Origin: JAJEFO01 sp009843725
GTDB taxonomy: Bacteria > Pseudomonadota > Alphaproteobacteria > Rhodobacterales > Rhodobacteraceae
Assembly (NCBI GenBank): GCA_965243215.1
Contig: CBDEUJ010000005.1
Coordinates: forward strand, 1,116,001 to 1,180,000
Direction: 5' to 3'
Length of the DNA: 64,000 nt
Both the position numbers and the translations under genes were made by a program. Of this stretch, positions 25,820 to 33,483 are shown one piece after another. The first letter of the stretch is position 1. Every line of letters begins with the position of its first letter. A model generated the notes under the pieces. It searched no databases. It was not told the DNA's origin and was given only the letters and a program-made list of their open reading frames with translations.

Positions 25820-26314
25820 TCACCTGTCGCCCGGCAGTTTCGACGAAATGCGCACGCCGCCGATGCCGGCCAGGTTCGGTCCGCCGAACAGGCGCATGTG
25901 CTCGACCTTGGGGCAACGATCCTGCACCACGATCAGCCCGCGCGCCCGCGCCTTTTCCGCCGCAGCTTCGTGGCGCACGCCGTATTGCATCCAGACGCAC
26001 TTGAGGCCGGGCATCAGGTGAGCAAGCGCCTCGTCCACAATGCCTGGCACGGCGTCGGAGCTTCGGAAGACATCAAGCATGTCAATCCCGGCATTCGGGG
26101 GAATGTCGCGAATGCCCGCCAATACCGGCTCGCCGAGCAGGGTCTCGCCAGCCCGGTTCGGATTGATCGGGATCACCCGCCGTCCCCGCCCGCTGAAATA
26201 CGTTGCAACGAACAGGGATGGGCTGACGGGATTCGTGGAAGCGCCGACCATGGCAATGGTGGCCGTCTCCTCGAGAACCTGGCGAAGCGTCGAGTCCTTC
26301 GGGTTGCAAATCAC
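25820..26314 (-). CDS. CoA-binding domain protein (YccU-like)
   Basis: A 164-residue Rossmann-fold protein of the CoA-binding superfamily (small YccU-type); role unknown. The nucleotide motif is MVGASTNPVSPS near residues 22-33, then YFSGRGRRVIPINPN, and a second half with CVWMQYGVRHEAAAEKARARG and VVQDRCPKVEH. It starts six bases after the asparaginase stop and lies upstream of dapD. Confidence 0.85.
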   Translation of the reverse strand: MICNPKDSTLRQVLEETATIAMVGASTNPVSPSLFVATYFSGRGRRVIPINPNRAGETLLGEPVLAGIRDIPPNAGIDMLDVFRSSDAVPGIVDEALAHLMPGLKCVWMQYGVRHEAAAEKARARGLIVVQDRCPKVEHMRLFGGPNLAGIGGVRISSKLPGDR

Positions 26315-26320
26315 TGTCCG

Positions 26321-27313
26321 TCATCCTCTCGGTGGCGTGCCAAGTCCCGCGACAGGACGCACGACCCCGGTGGCAAGCCCATCCCAGTTGCGAATGTCAC
26401 GGTTGAGAACGGGGTGGCTCTCGGCGATTGCGCCGAGCCGTGCAAGCAGGGCCGCCATTGCAACTTCGGATGCACGGGTGGCGCCATCGGCGATCTTGAG
26501 GGCGATTCCGAGTTTCCGTTCCGGAAGAATCGCGACATAGACACCCTCTGCGCCTGTCTTGACGGCCAAGGGTTCCCTTGCCGAATCCATCAGCGCCGCG
26601 CAGGCACGGCCTTGTCCCGATACCAGGTCCGGATGCGCGATCATGGCATCGACAAGCCTGCTCATCGCGACGTCACGGAGGCCGGCGCTCCCTCCTGCGG
26701 AGGCGAATCTCGCCATGGCGCGCGCAAGGCCCGCAAGGCTGACCGCGAAGTTCGGGGCCGAGCAGCCGTCGATTCCGAAGCCCGGGCTTTCCTCGTCGCA
26801 GGTCTCCTCGATCGCCTGACGCACGGCACGCTGCACGGGATGCTCCGGATCGACATAGTCGGGTCCTGCACCAAGGTGCTTCGCAAGCGTAAGGAAGCCG
26901 GCATGCTTGCCCGAGCAGTTGTTGTAGACACGGGTCACTTCCCTGCCGACACGGTCCATCCAGAGGCAATGTTCACGGTCTCGTGACGGCTGTGGTCCGC
27001 ACAGCAGCGCGCTGTCGTCAAGGCCAAGATCCGCCAGCCATTGGCTTACGAGGAGGACATGGCGCCTCTCGCCGCTGTGCGAAGCACAGGCAAGCGCCAG
27101 CTGCTCGGTCGAAAGGTCTGCGCCCGCGCCGCTTTCGAGCAGCGGCAAGGCCTGCAGCATCTTCGCTGATGAGCGGGGGAGAATGACCATGCCCGGATCG
27201 CCCCAAGCTTCAACGATCCCTCCGTCGGCGCACGTGATTGCAGCATGGCCCTCGTGCCGGGATTCCACGAAGTCTCCTCGAAGGATCTCGACCATCGGCA
27301 CGGGTCGGGTCAT
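26321..27313 (-). CDS. L-asparaginase II (AnsA-type)
   Basis: Family of the Rhizobium etli AnsA enzymes, which hydrolyse asparagine to aspartate and ammonia and differ from bacterial type I/II enzymes. 330 residues. The conserved Ser-Lys pair appears early in ILPRSSAKMLQALPLL and is followed by ACASHSGERRH and CGPQPSRD. The core YNNCSGKHAGFLTLAKH carries the catalytic Ser, Lys and His, and FGIDGCSAPNFAV and LKIADGATRASEVAMAALL complete the set. It is divergent from the exported IalB protein gene. Confidence 0.9.
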   Translation of the reverse strand: MTRPVPMVEILRGDFVESRHEGHAAITCADGGIVEAWGDPGMVILPRSSAKMLQALPLLESGAGADLSTEQLALACASHSGERRHVLLVSQWLADLGLDDSALLCGPQPSRDREHCLWMDRVGREVTRVYNNCSGKHAGFLTLAKHLGAGPDYVDPEHPVQRAVRQAIEETCDEESPGFGIDGCSAPNFAVSLAGLARAMARFASAGGSAGLRDVAMSRLVDAMIAHPDLVSGQGRACAALMDSAREPLAVKTGAEGVYVAILPERKLGIALKIADGATRASEVAMAALLARLGAIAESHPVLNRDIRNWDGLATGVVRPVAGLGTPPRG

Positions 27314-27465
27314 GTGCTTGCTCCGCTTGGTTGAGGCGAATTTCTACAGGCAGGGGGTTCCATCAAGAGCTTGAGATACGCTATTAGAGACCCGTTGGAC
27401 AGGAACATCGCGCCTGTGACGACGGGCAGGAATCGGGCGGACGGATCCGGAGGCACAGTGGCAGC

Positions 27466-28032
27466 ATGAAGACAGGACGCAACTTATCCGCATTGGCACT
27501 GTCCGTCGCGGCGGCATGCCTCGCAGGATTCGTGAACGCACAGGATGTGACGACTCGCGTGGCTGAAGCATCCGATTGGCAGGTCTTCGAGGGGACCGGC
27601 CCAAGGACATGCTGGGCCGTGACCGCACCAAAGAAGACCGTGAACACGCGCAACGGTAGAGAGCTGCGGATATGCCAACCCGGGGAAGGCCCGCCTGACT
27701 GTGTTCGCCGGGGCGACATCCTCCTGTTCGTGACGTATCAACCTGCGCGCGACGTGGCGGGAGAAGTCAGCTTCACCGGCGGATACCCGTTCGCGAACGG
27801 TTCGACCGCGACGCTGGAAATCGACGGTGCGACGTTCGAGCTCTTCGCGCAGGACGAGCATGCCTGGGCCGCCACGCCGGCCGAAGATCGGAAGATCGTG
27901 ACCGCCATGAAGCGGGGAGCCGATGCGATCGTGACCGCACGTTCGAGCCGTGGAACGCAGACGAAGGACACGTTTTCGCTGATCGGCGCGACGGCCATGA
28001 TCGAGGAAGCCGAGAAGCGCTGCGGGTCCTGA
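27466..28032 (+). CDS. Invasion-associated locus B (IalB) family protein
   Basis: A 188-residue exported protein of the IalB family. The N-terminus MKTGRNLSALALSVAAACLAGFVNA is a Sec signal peptide with likely cleavage at VNA-QD. The mature domain shows the IalB pattern (GPRTCWAVTAPKK, RRGDILLFVTYQP, VSFTGGYPF, EHAWAATPAEDRKIVTAMKRG) and a conserved C-terminal cysteine (KRCGS). IalB of Bartonella aids erythrocyte entry, but many free-living alphaproteobacteria carry paralogues of unknown role. GGAGG lies 12 bases before the ATG. The gene precedes rlmN. Confidence 0.83.
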   Translation: MKTGRNLSALALSVAAACLAGFVNAQDVTTRVAEASDWQVFEGTGPRTCWAVTAPKKTVNTRNGRELRICQPGEGPPDCVRRGDILLFVTYQPARDVAGEVSFTGGYPFANGSTATLEIDGATFELFAQDEHAWAATPAEDRKIVTAMKRGADAIVTARSSRGTQTKDTFSLIGATAMIEEAEKRCGS

Positions 28033-28164
28033 CGCAACACGTCCGCGATTGACATCGGCACAGCCTGTCCGGCGCGCCGATCTGTCCCGATCCATGAATC
28101 CGCTCCGCAGACGGGATCGGCAGGCCTTCCCAGAGCCCAGGCTCCGCGCTCTTTGGGGAAGACT

Positions 28165-28193
28165 TTGGCAATCGGTCACGGATCGCCTATATC
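28165..28193 (+). promoter_or_regulatory. Candidate rlmN promoter
   Basis: TTGGCA (28165-28170) is followed after 17 bases by TATATC (28188-28193), 27 bases before the rlmN ATG. Both hexamers are close to the sigma-70 consensus, so rlmN can be transcribed apart from ialB. Confidence 0.6.
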
Positions 28194-28220
28194 CGCAACC
28201 TGACCCTTGGAACGCAACTC

Positions 28221-29411
28221 ATGGCCGTTGACGCACCGATAACGCCTGATGTCCTGACTGTCCCGCGCAAGGATTCCTCGAGCGACGGGCGGTTCAATCT
28301 CGTGGGGCTCACATGGGACAAGCTCTTCGAAACGCTTGTCCTGGCAGGAACGCCCGAACGGCAGGCAAGGATGCGGTCCCGCCAGATCTGGCAATGGGTG
28401 TACCATTGGGGCGTGCGCGATTTCGCGGCAATGACAAATCTCTCGAAGTCGTACCGTGCCATGCTGGATGAGCGATTCGTGATCTCCTTGCCGGAGGTCG
28501 TTCGCCGACAGGTCAGCTCCGACGGCACGCGCAAGCTGCTGATAAGGATTGCCGGAGGACACGAGGTCGAAACGGTCTACATCCCTGAAGAGGATCGGGG
28601 CACGCTTTGCGTGTCCTCGCAGGTCGGTTGCACGCTGACATGTTCCTTCTGCCACACAGGCACGCAGAAGCTCGTGAGAAACCTGGCCCCTGCCGAGATC
28701 GTGGGCCAGGTCATGCTGGCACGTGACGATCTCGGTGAATGGCCGGAACCGGGCATCGGGTCGGGAGAGACGGGTCCGAGGCTTCTGTCAAACGTCGTCC
28801 TGATGGGCATGGGTGAACCGCTCTACAATTTCGATGCCGTCCGCGATGCAATGAAGATCGTGATGGATGGCGAAGGCATCGCCCTGTCGCGGCGGCGGAT
28901 CACCTTGTCGACGAGCGGGGTCGTGCCTGAAATCGCGCGAACCGCAAAGGAGATCGGCTGCATGCTCGCGGTCAGCTTTCATGCAACGACGGACGAGGTG
29001 CGCAACCGGCTTGTGCCAATAAACCGACGCTGGAACATCGCCGAGCTTCTGGACGCGCTTCGAGCCTATCCGAAGCTCTCGAATTCAGAGCGGATCACCT
29101 TCGAGTACGTGATGTTGAAGGGTGTCAACGACAGCGACGAGGACGCGCGGCGGCTCGTCCAGCTGATCCGGGGCATTCCCGCGAAGGTCAACCTGATCCC
29201 GTTCAACGCATGGCCGGGCGCTCCGTACGAGCGGTCCGACCAGTCGCGGATCAAGGCCTTTGCCGACATCGTGCACAAGGCAGGCTACGCCTCGCCGGTG
29301 CGCACGCCGCGCGGCGAGGACATCATGGCGGCCTGCGGCCAGCTCAAGTCGGATACTGAGCGGGACCGGAAGAGCCGGGCGGAAGTCCTCGCGCAAGCCG
29401 GACTGGCATAG
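28221..29411 (+). CDS. rlmN: Dual-specificity RNA methyltransferase RlmN
   Basis: Radical-SAM enzyme that methylates C2 of A2503 in 23S rRNA and A37 in some tRNAs. 396 residues. The radical cluster cysteines are Cys137, Cys141 and Cys144 in GCTLTCSFCHTG. The relay cysteines are Cys130 and Cys372 (in IMAACGQL), matching the E. coli Cys118/Cys355 pair. The SAM/GTP-like motif VLMGMGEPLYNFD and NLIPFNAWPG are present. It has its own candidate promoter and a hairpin follows the stop. Confidence 0.96.
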   Translation: MAVDAPITPDVLTVPRKDSSSDGRFNLVGLTWDKLFETLVLAGTPERQARMRSRQIWQWVYHWGVRDFAAMTNLSKSYRAMLDERFVISLPEVVRRQVSSDGTRKLLIRIAGGHEVETVYIPEEDRGTLCVSSQVGCTLTCSFCHTGTQKLVRNLAPAEIVGQVMLARDDLGEWPEPGIGSGETGPRLLSNVVLMGMGEPLYNFDAVRDAMKIVMDGEGIALSRRRITLSTSGVVPEIARTAKEIGCMLAVSFHATTDEVRNRLVPINRRWNIAELLDALRAYPKLSNSERITFEYVMLKGVNDSDEDARRLVQLIRGIPAKVNLIPFNAWPGAPYERSDQSRIKAFADIVHKAGYASPVRTPRGEDIMAACGQLKSDTERDRKSRAEVLAQAGLA

Positions 29412-29464
29412 GATGCGACGCATTTCGGCTGCGCTCACCTGACCGCACGGAGACCTGAAACCGG

Positions 29465-29483
29465 GGGTGCGACCCTCGCACCC
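29465..29483. terminator. Perfect 8-bp hairpin downstream of rlmN
   Basis: GGGTGCGA and TCGCACCC face each other across a CCC loop, 53 bases after the rlmN stop and before the convergent LOG-family gene. No T-run follows, so it may be a GC-rich terminator or processing site. Confidence 0.45.
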
Positions 29484-29618
29484 TGATGATCCAAGCTCTG
29501 AGTGGCAAGGCTCGGCAGGACGGCGTCCAGTCCTTCATGACTGGCCCGACTGCACGCGTGCCTCGAAATTCCCGTGATGGCGCCACAATGCCACCGGACT
29601 TTCGGGCCACACATGGCG

Positions 29619-30443
29619 TTACATGTCCTGCGGCCAGCCATCAATGACCGCGACCGCCTCCTCGGCGGTCTCGACAAAGCGAAAGATCTCGAGATCGTTC
29701 GGAGAAATCGTGCCGGCTTCCGCGAGGGCTTCCCAGTTGACGATGCGCTTCCAGAAGTCACTTCCGAAGAGGATGAACGGCACCGGCCGCATGCGTCCCG
29801 TCTGAATGAGCGTCAACGTCTCGAAAAGCTCGTCCAGGGTGCCGAATCCGCCGGGGAAGACGGCGATGGCAGCGGCACGCATCAGGAAGTGCATCTTCCT
29901 GATGGCGAAGTAGTGGAAGTTGAAATTGAGGTCGGGCGTGATGTACTTGTTGGGCATCTGTTCATGCGGCAGCACGATGTTGAGCCCGACCGACACGCCG
30001 CCGGCTTCCGCCGCTCCCCGATTTCCGGCCTCCATCACTCCCGGGCCGCCTCCCGTGACGATCACTTGCTTCCTGCCGTCGCCTGACCCTGCGGCCGACC
30101 GTTCAGTGATGATGCGGGCGAACTTCCGGGCTTCCTCGTAGTACCGGCTGAGTTCCGCGAGAGTTTCGGACTTTGCCGTACCCATTTTCTCCGGGCTCGG
30201 GATGCGTGCCCCGCCGAAGAGGACGACGGTGGAATTGACACCGTACTCCTCCATCAGCAGCTCGGGCTTGAGAAGCTCGAGTTGAAGGCGGACCGGCCTC
30301 AGTTCGTCACGACAGAGAAAATCGGAATCCGCGAAGGCAAGCCGGTATGCGGGTGACAGTGTCTGTGGCGTGTCCGGAACCTCCCGGGCGGCTTCGATGT
30401 CCTGATGCGGGTGAGGGAAAAGGCGGGATTCGTCGTTGGCCAT
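29619..30443 (-). CDS. LOG-family (TIGR00730) Rossmann protein
   Basis: A 274-residue protein of the LOG/lysine-decarboxylase-like family; characterised members are cytokinin-activating phosphoribohydrolases or nucleotide 5'-monophosphate nucleosidases. The motif PGGFGTLDELFETLTL lies near residues 205-220, preceded by the nucleotide-binding VTGGGPGVMEAGNRGAAE around 138-155 and LPHEQMPNKY. The ATG at 30443 (MANDESRLFPHPHQ) has AGGGAG upstream; a longer frame adds 11 residues. It is convergent with rlmN. Confidence 0.88.
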   Translation of the reverse strand: MANDESRLFPHPHQDIEAAREVPDTPQTLSPAYRLAFADSDFLCRDELRPVRLQLELLKPELLMEEYGVNSTVVLFGGARIPSPEKMGTAKSETLAELSRYYEEARKFARIITERSAAGSGDGRKQVIVTGGGPGVMEAGNRGAAEAGGVSVGLNIVLPHEQMPNKYITPDLNFNFHYFAIRKMHFLMRAAAIAVFPGGFGTLDELFETLTLIQTGRMRPVPFILFGSDFWKRIVNWEALAEAGTISPNDLEIFRFVETAEEAVAVIDGWPQDM

Positions 30444-30844
30444 GATCTGCTCCCTGACAATTTGCCGTTCCTCCATTGCAGGTCAGCGGGAACGACTCAA
30501 TGGCGCCCGACACCCCCGCGGCATCCTGCGTTGGCGCCCGTGCAGCGCAAGCCCGCGCTTCCGCCAAGGACACGTTACATGCGTATGCCGCAGCAACTTG
30601 CCGAAACCTGATGTTGCCGGCGCCTCTCCGATCCACGACCTAACTTCTAGGTGGTCACACCGGTTCACGGCCGGCTATCACGTCTTCGGATTCACGTCGC
30701 ATTTCTCCGGCAAAGCTGGCAGCGAACGCGCTTCCAGAGCGGCCGGCACGCATGCAGGTCGGATTTGCCGGAGTACGAGGCCAGAAGTTGCTCCACGAAA
30801 GATCGTTGCGTTGCGTGCCACATCGCCACCTTCTGAGTGATCGC
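30444..30844. other. Intergenic region upstream of the LOG gene
   Basis: About 400 bases between the LOG-family gene start and the stop of the GH42 gene, both on the minus strand. No frame looks like a known protein and no strong hairpin was found. It should contain the LOG-gene promoter. Confidence 0.35.
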
Positions 30845-32758
30845 TCAAATCGGGCGCCAGAGCACACCCGCGGGCGGAAGCGTCGTGCCTTCAAAATCCA
30901 TGGGTTCCGGCGCGTAGTTGAAGACGAAGCGATGCGTCGCGGTGTCCCGAATCCTGAGACCGTCCGGCAGTGCCCCGGCGTCAATTCCCTCGGCGGCGCA
31001 AGCGCTGGCGACAAGAAGATCGAATGCCGTTCGGTCCGGCCAACCCGCAACGTAATGCAACTTGCCACGGGACATGACGGCTGGCCGACCGTCAACGGTG
31101 ACCGTGGACACGGCGGCATCTCCTTCCAGATGTTCGAACCAGCGATGAAAGTTCCCGCCGCCCTCCAGGGGTACACGGGCGAAGGGAGGCAGGCTTTCGA
31201 CGCGAGAGACCGTGGCATCGAGATCGGGCAGGTTTGGCGGCAACGGATCCGGAATCACGAGTTCTTCCGTCTTGCTGTTCGTTCGGGGCCCAATGATCGC
31301 CGTGCCGGAGAAAGCTTCAAGCGCCGTTCTGAGGCTGTCGGACAGGGTCAGGAGGCCGGGAATGAACAGGAGGTCATAATCGTCGAGAGATCTCGCATCA
31401 GCGGGAAGGAAATCGATCGAAAGCCCGGCACGCCGAAGCGCCCTGTAGGTGTCAAATGCCAGTCCGAAATAGGTGAAGTCCGCACCCTGGGGGAGCGCTT
31501 CCCACGCCCATGATGACGCGTAATCAAACAGGATCGCCACCCTGGCCTTGGTCGTGCCGGCATCGGGCATCGTGGCGATTTCCCCTGCCAGTTGCCGGGC
31601 CTCGATGATCGCCGGAGCATCCGCACCGTCTGGCCTCAAAAGGCCGGCATGCATCTGCTCTTGGGCGAATGGCGCTTGTCGCCACCGAAAGAAGCAGACC
31701 GCCTCGGCCCCATGCGCGAAGGCCTCCCAAGCCCAAAGGCGCGCCATCCCGTCGATCGGCGCGACGTTCCATCCAGCCCAGTTCACTGGCCCGGGCTGCT
31801 GCTCCATGATCCAGTAGCGGCCCCGTCCGACGGACCTGTAAAGGTCATGATGGAATGCCTGGGCATCGGGATGACCTTGGCGAAGGAATCGCTCCTTCTC
31901 AGTTGCGTCTGCATCAAGGCGATCAAGAAGATAACCGAGCGGATAGCTGTCCCAGGAGGCGATGTCGAGGTCGGCAGCGACATCGAAATGGTCGAAGGAC
32001 AGGGTTCGGCACATGTAGTTGTGGATCAACGGCGCATCCGTGTAGCGGCGCAGGATGTTCGCCTGGGCGCGATTGAAACGCACGACCTGATCGGAACAGT
32101 AGCGGCGAAACGCGAGGACGTGGGACGGATTCGGCGTCGTTACGGTGAGGTTCGGAAGCCCGATATCGTCGAATTCGGCGTATTCCATCGACCAGAAAAC
32201 GTTGCCCCAGGCGCGATTCAGTGCGTCCGTGGACTGGTAGCGCTGGGCGCACCAAGCCTGGAATCCTTTCCTTGCCGCGTCCGAATGGCTCACCACGGTT
32301 TCGTGGCATCCGTATTCGTTGTCGGTCTGCCAGGCTGCAACATGTGGGTTCTTGCCGTAGCGCCGGGCAAGCAGCGTCACGATGCGTCGGCACTCCTCCA
32401 GGTAACCCTCATGCGAAAAGCAGTAGTGCCGCCGCGATCCGAAACCGCGCGGCCGGCCTCTTTCGTCCAGTGCGACCATGTCCGGGTGACGGGCGAGCAT
32501 CCATCGCGGCGGCGTCGCCGTGGGCGTTCCGAGAACGACCTTGAGGCCGGCCTGCCCCAGCGTCTCGATGGCGCGGTCAAGCCATTCGAATTCCAGCTTT
32601 CCGGGCCGGGGTTCCAGCCTCGACCATGCAAACTCCCCGATCCTCACCCAGGACAGTCCGGCTTCCGCCATGCGACGGGCATCATCGGCCCAGATCCCTT
32701 CCGGCCAGTGCTCAGGGTAATAGCACGCTCCGAGTTCGCGCTTTCGGATTTCCGCCAT
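30845..32758 (-). CDS. GH42 beta-galactosidase
   Basis: Family 42 glycoside hydrolase, a cytoplasmic trimeric beta-galactosidase acting on galacto-oligosaccharides. 637 residues from the ATG at 32758, which has GGTGGAG upstream; an in-frame GTG four codons earlier is possible. The TIM-barrel start is GACYYPEHWPEGIWADDARR. The acid/base is Glu148 in WQTDNEYGCHE and the nucleophile is Glu319 in YWIMEQQPGPVNW. A Cys residue set typical of the family (HYCFSHEGYLEECR) is near 112-123. Domain B (about 375-580) and a beta-domain complete it. It stands alone, with no transporter, regulator or other sugar gene next to it, and tRNA-Arg genes are upstream. Confidence 0.93.
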   Translation of the reverse strand: MAEIRKRELGACYYPEHWPEGIWADDARRMAEAGLSWVRIGEFAWSRLEPRPGKLEFEWLDRAIETLGQAGLKVVLGTPTATPPRWMLARHPDMVALDERGRPRGFGSRRHYCFSHEGYLEECRRIVTLLARRYGKNPHVAAWQTDNEYGCHETVVSHSDAARKGFQAWCAQRYQSTDALNRAWGNVFWSMEYAEFDDIGLPNLTVTTPNPSHVLAFRRYCSDQVVRFNRAQANILRRYTDAPLIHNYMCRTLSFDHFDVAADLDIASWDSYPLGYLLDRLDADATEKERFLRQGHPDAQAFHHDLYRSVGRGRYWIMEQQPGPVNWAGWNVAPIDGMARLWAWEAFAHGAEAVCFFRWRQAPFAQEQMHAGLLRPDGADAPAIIEARQLAGEIATMPDAGTTKARVAILFDYASSWAWEALPQGADFTYFGLAFDTYRALRRAGLSIDFLPADARSLDDYDLLFIPGLLTLSDSLRTALEAFSGTAIIGPRTNSKTEELVIPDPLPPNLPDLDATVSRVESLPPFARVPLEGGGNFHRWFEHLEGDAAVSTVTVDGRPAVMSRGKLHYVAGWPDRTAFDLLVASACAAEGIDAGALPDGLRIRDTATHRFVFNYAPEPMDFEGTTLPPAGVLWRPI

Positions 32759-33039
32759 TGGCCGCTCCACCTTGATCGCCCCAACCTAGAAAGTTCGCAG
32801 ACAGGCGCAACTCTCCTGCTCGGCACTGATGGCACCTGGAATTCAGGGATGCAAAGTCGTGGACCGCGCGGGCCAGTGGCCTTTCCCCAATTTGAGTTCA
32901 GCGATCTCGGCAGCTTGCGGCGCTCTTGTCCTGGTCACTTGCCGGACAGCGCCATTCCAAGCCACCGCACATGGCAGAAGGCGGCGGCCCCGCAGCAAAC
33001 TGCGAGATCGCCCAGTGTGATCTCAATCAGGCTGAGACG
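32759..33039. other. Intergenic region between GH42 gene and tRNA-Arg(ACG)
   Basis: About 280 bases with no recognisable gene. It holds the start region of the GH42 gene. No second copy of the tRNA 3' end was found that would mark an integration site. Confidence 0.3.
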
Positions 33040-33116
33040 TGGCGCGCTGGGGAGGATTCGAACCCCCGACCTCTTGATTCGTAGTCAAGCACTCTATCCA
33101 GCTGAGCTACCAGCGC
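33040..33116 (-). tRNA. tRNA-Arg (anticodon ACG)
   Basis: 77-nt cloverleaf on the minus strand with acceptor stem GCGCTGG/CCAGCGC, anticodon stem CTTGA/TCAAG around the loop CTACGAA, and GTTCGAATC T-arm. Anticodon ACG; A34 is normally deaminated to inosine by TadA to read CGU, CGC and CGA. The CCA end is encoded. It differs at six of 77 positions from the tRNA-Arg(TCG) 152 bases away. Confidence 0.95.
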
Positions 33117-33128
33117 ACGAGTGGACAG

Positions 33129-33157
33129 GGTCTATCGGTCGGCCAAATCCATTGCAA
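33129..33157 (-). promoter_or_regulatory. Candidate tRNA-Arg(ACG) promoter
   Basis: On the minus strand TTGCAA (33152-33157), 17 bases, TAGACC (33129-33134), just ahead of the tRNA 5' end at 33116. Same spacing and -35 as the other two tRNA promoters here. Confidence 0.6.
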
Positions 33158-33268
33158 GACTGATTTTGAGCGCGTTCACCTTGCGCGCAGACCCCGTTGG
33201 TGCAGCTCCGTGCTCCGCCACCGCAGAACATTTGGAGACATGCAAAGCCCGCCAGGGCAAAGCCGGAA

Positions 33269-33345
33269 TGGCGCGCTGGGGAGGACTCGAACCCCCGACC
33301 ACTTGATTCGAAGTCAAGTGCTCTATCCAACTGAGCTACCAGCGC
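33269..33345 (-). tRNA. tRNA-Arg (anticodon TCG)
   Basis: 77-nt cloverleaf on the minus strand with the same acceptor and T-arm as its neighbour. Anticodon loop CTTCGAA, anticodon TCG, decoding CGA and CGG arginine codons. CCA is encoded. Only six of 77 positions differ from tRNA-Arg(ACG); one is the first anticodon base. It looks like a tandem duplicate that acquired a new anticodon (inference). Confidence 0.93.
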
Positions 33346-33355
33346 GAACGGGCAT

Positions 33356-33384
33356 GAGGTAGCGGGCTGTCGAGGCCACTGCAA
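33356..33384 (-). promoter_or_regulatory. Candidate tRNA-Arg(TCG) promoter
   Basis: On the minus strand TTGCAG (33379-33384), 17 bases, TACCTC (33356-33361), about ten bases before the tRNA 5' end. Matches the pattern of the other tRNA promoters in the window. Confidence 0.55.
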
Positions 33385-33483
33385 GGCTGATCCTGGCCTT
33401 GTTCGCACGGCGCATGATGTTGCAGGGCACCATGCAGAATCCGCCCGTCTCAACCGGAGCAGGAGAAGCACGGCCGCGCGACG

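Noticed and set aside
33040..33345. tRNA pair as an integrated-element attachment site
   Set aside because: No integrase gene and no extra copy of the tRNA 3' end were found in the flanking sequence.
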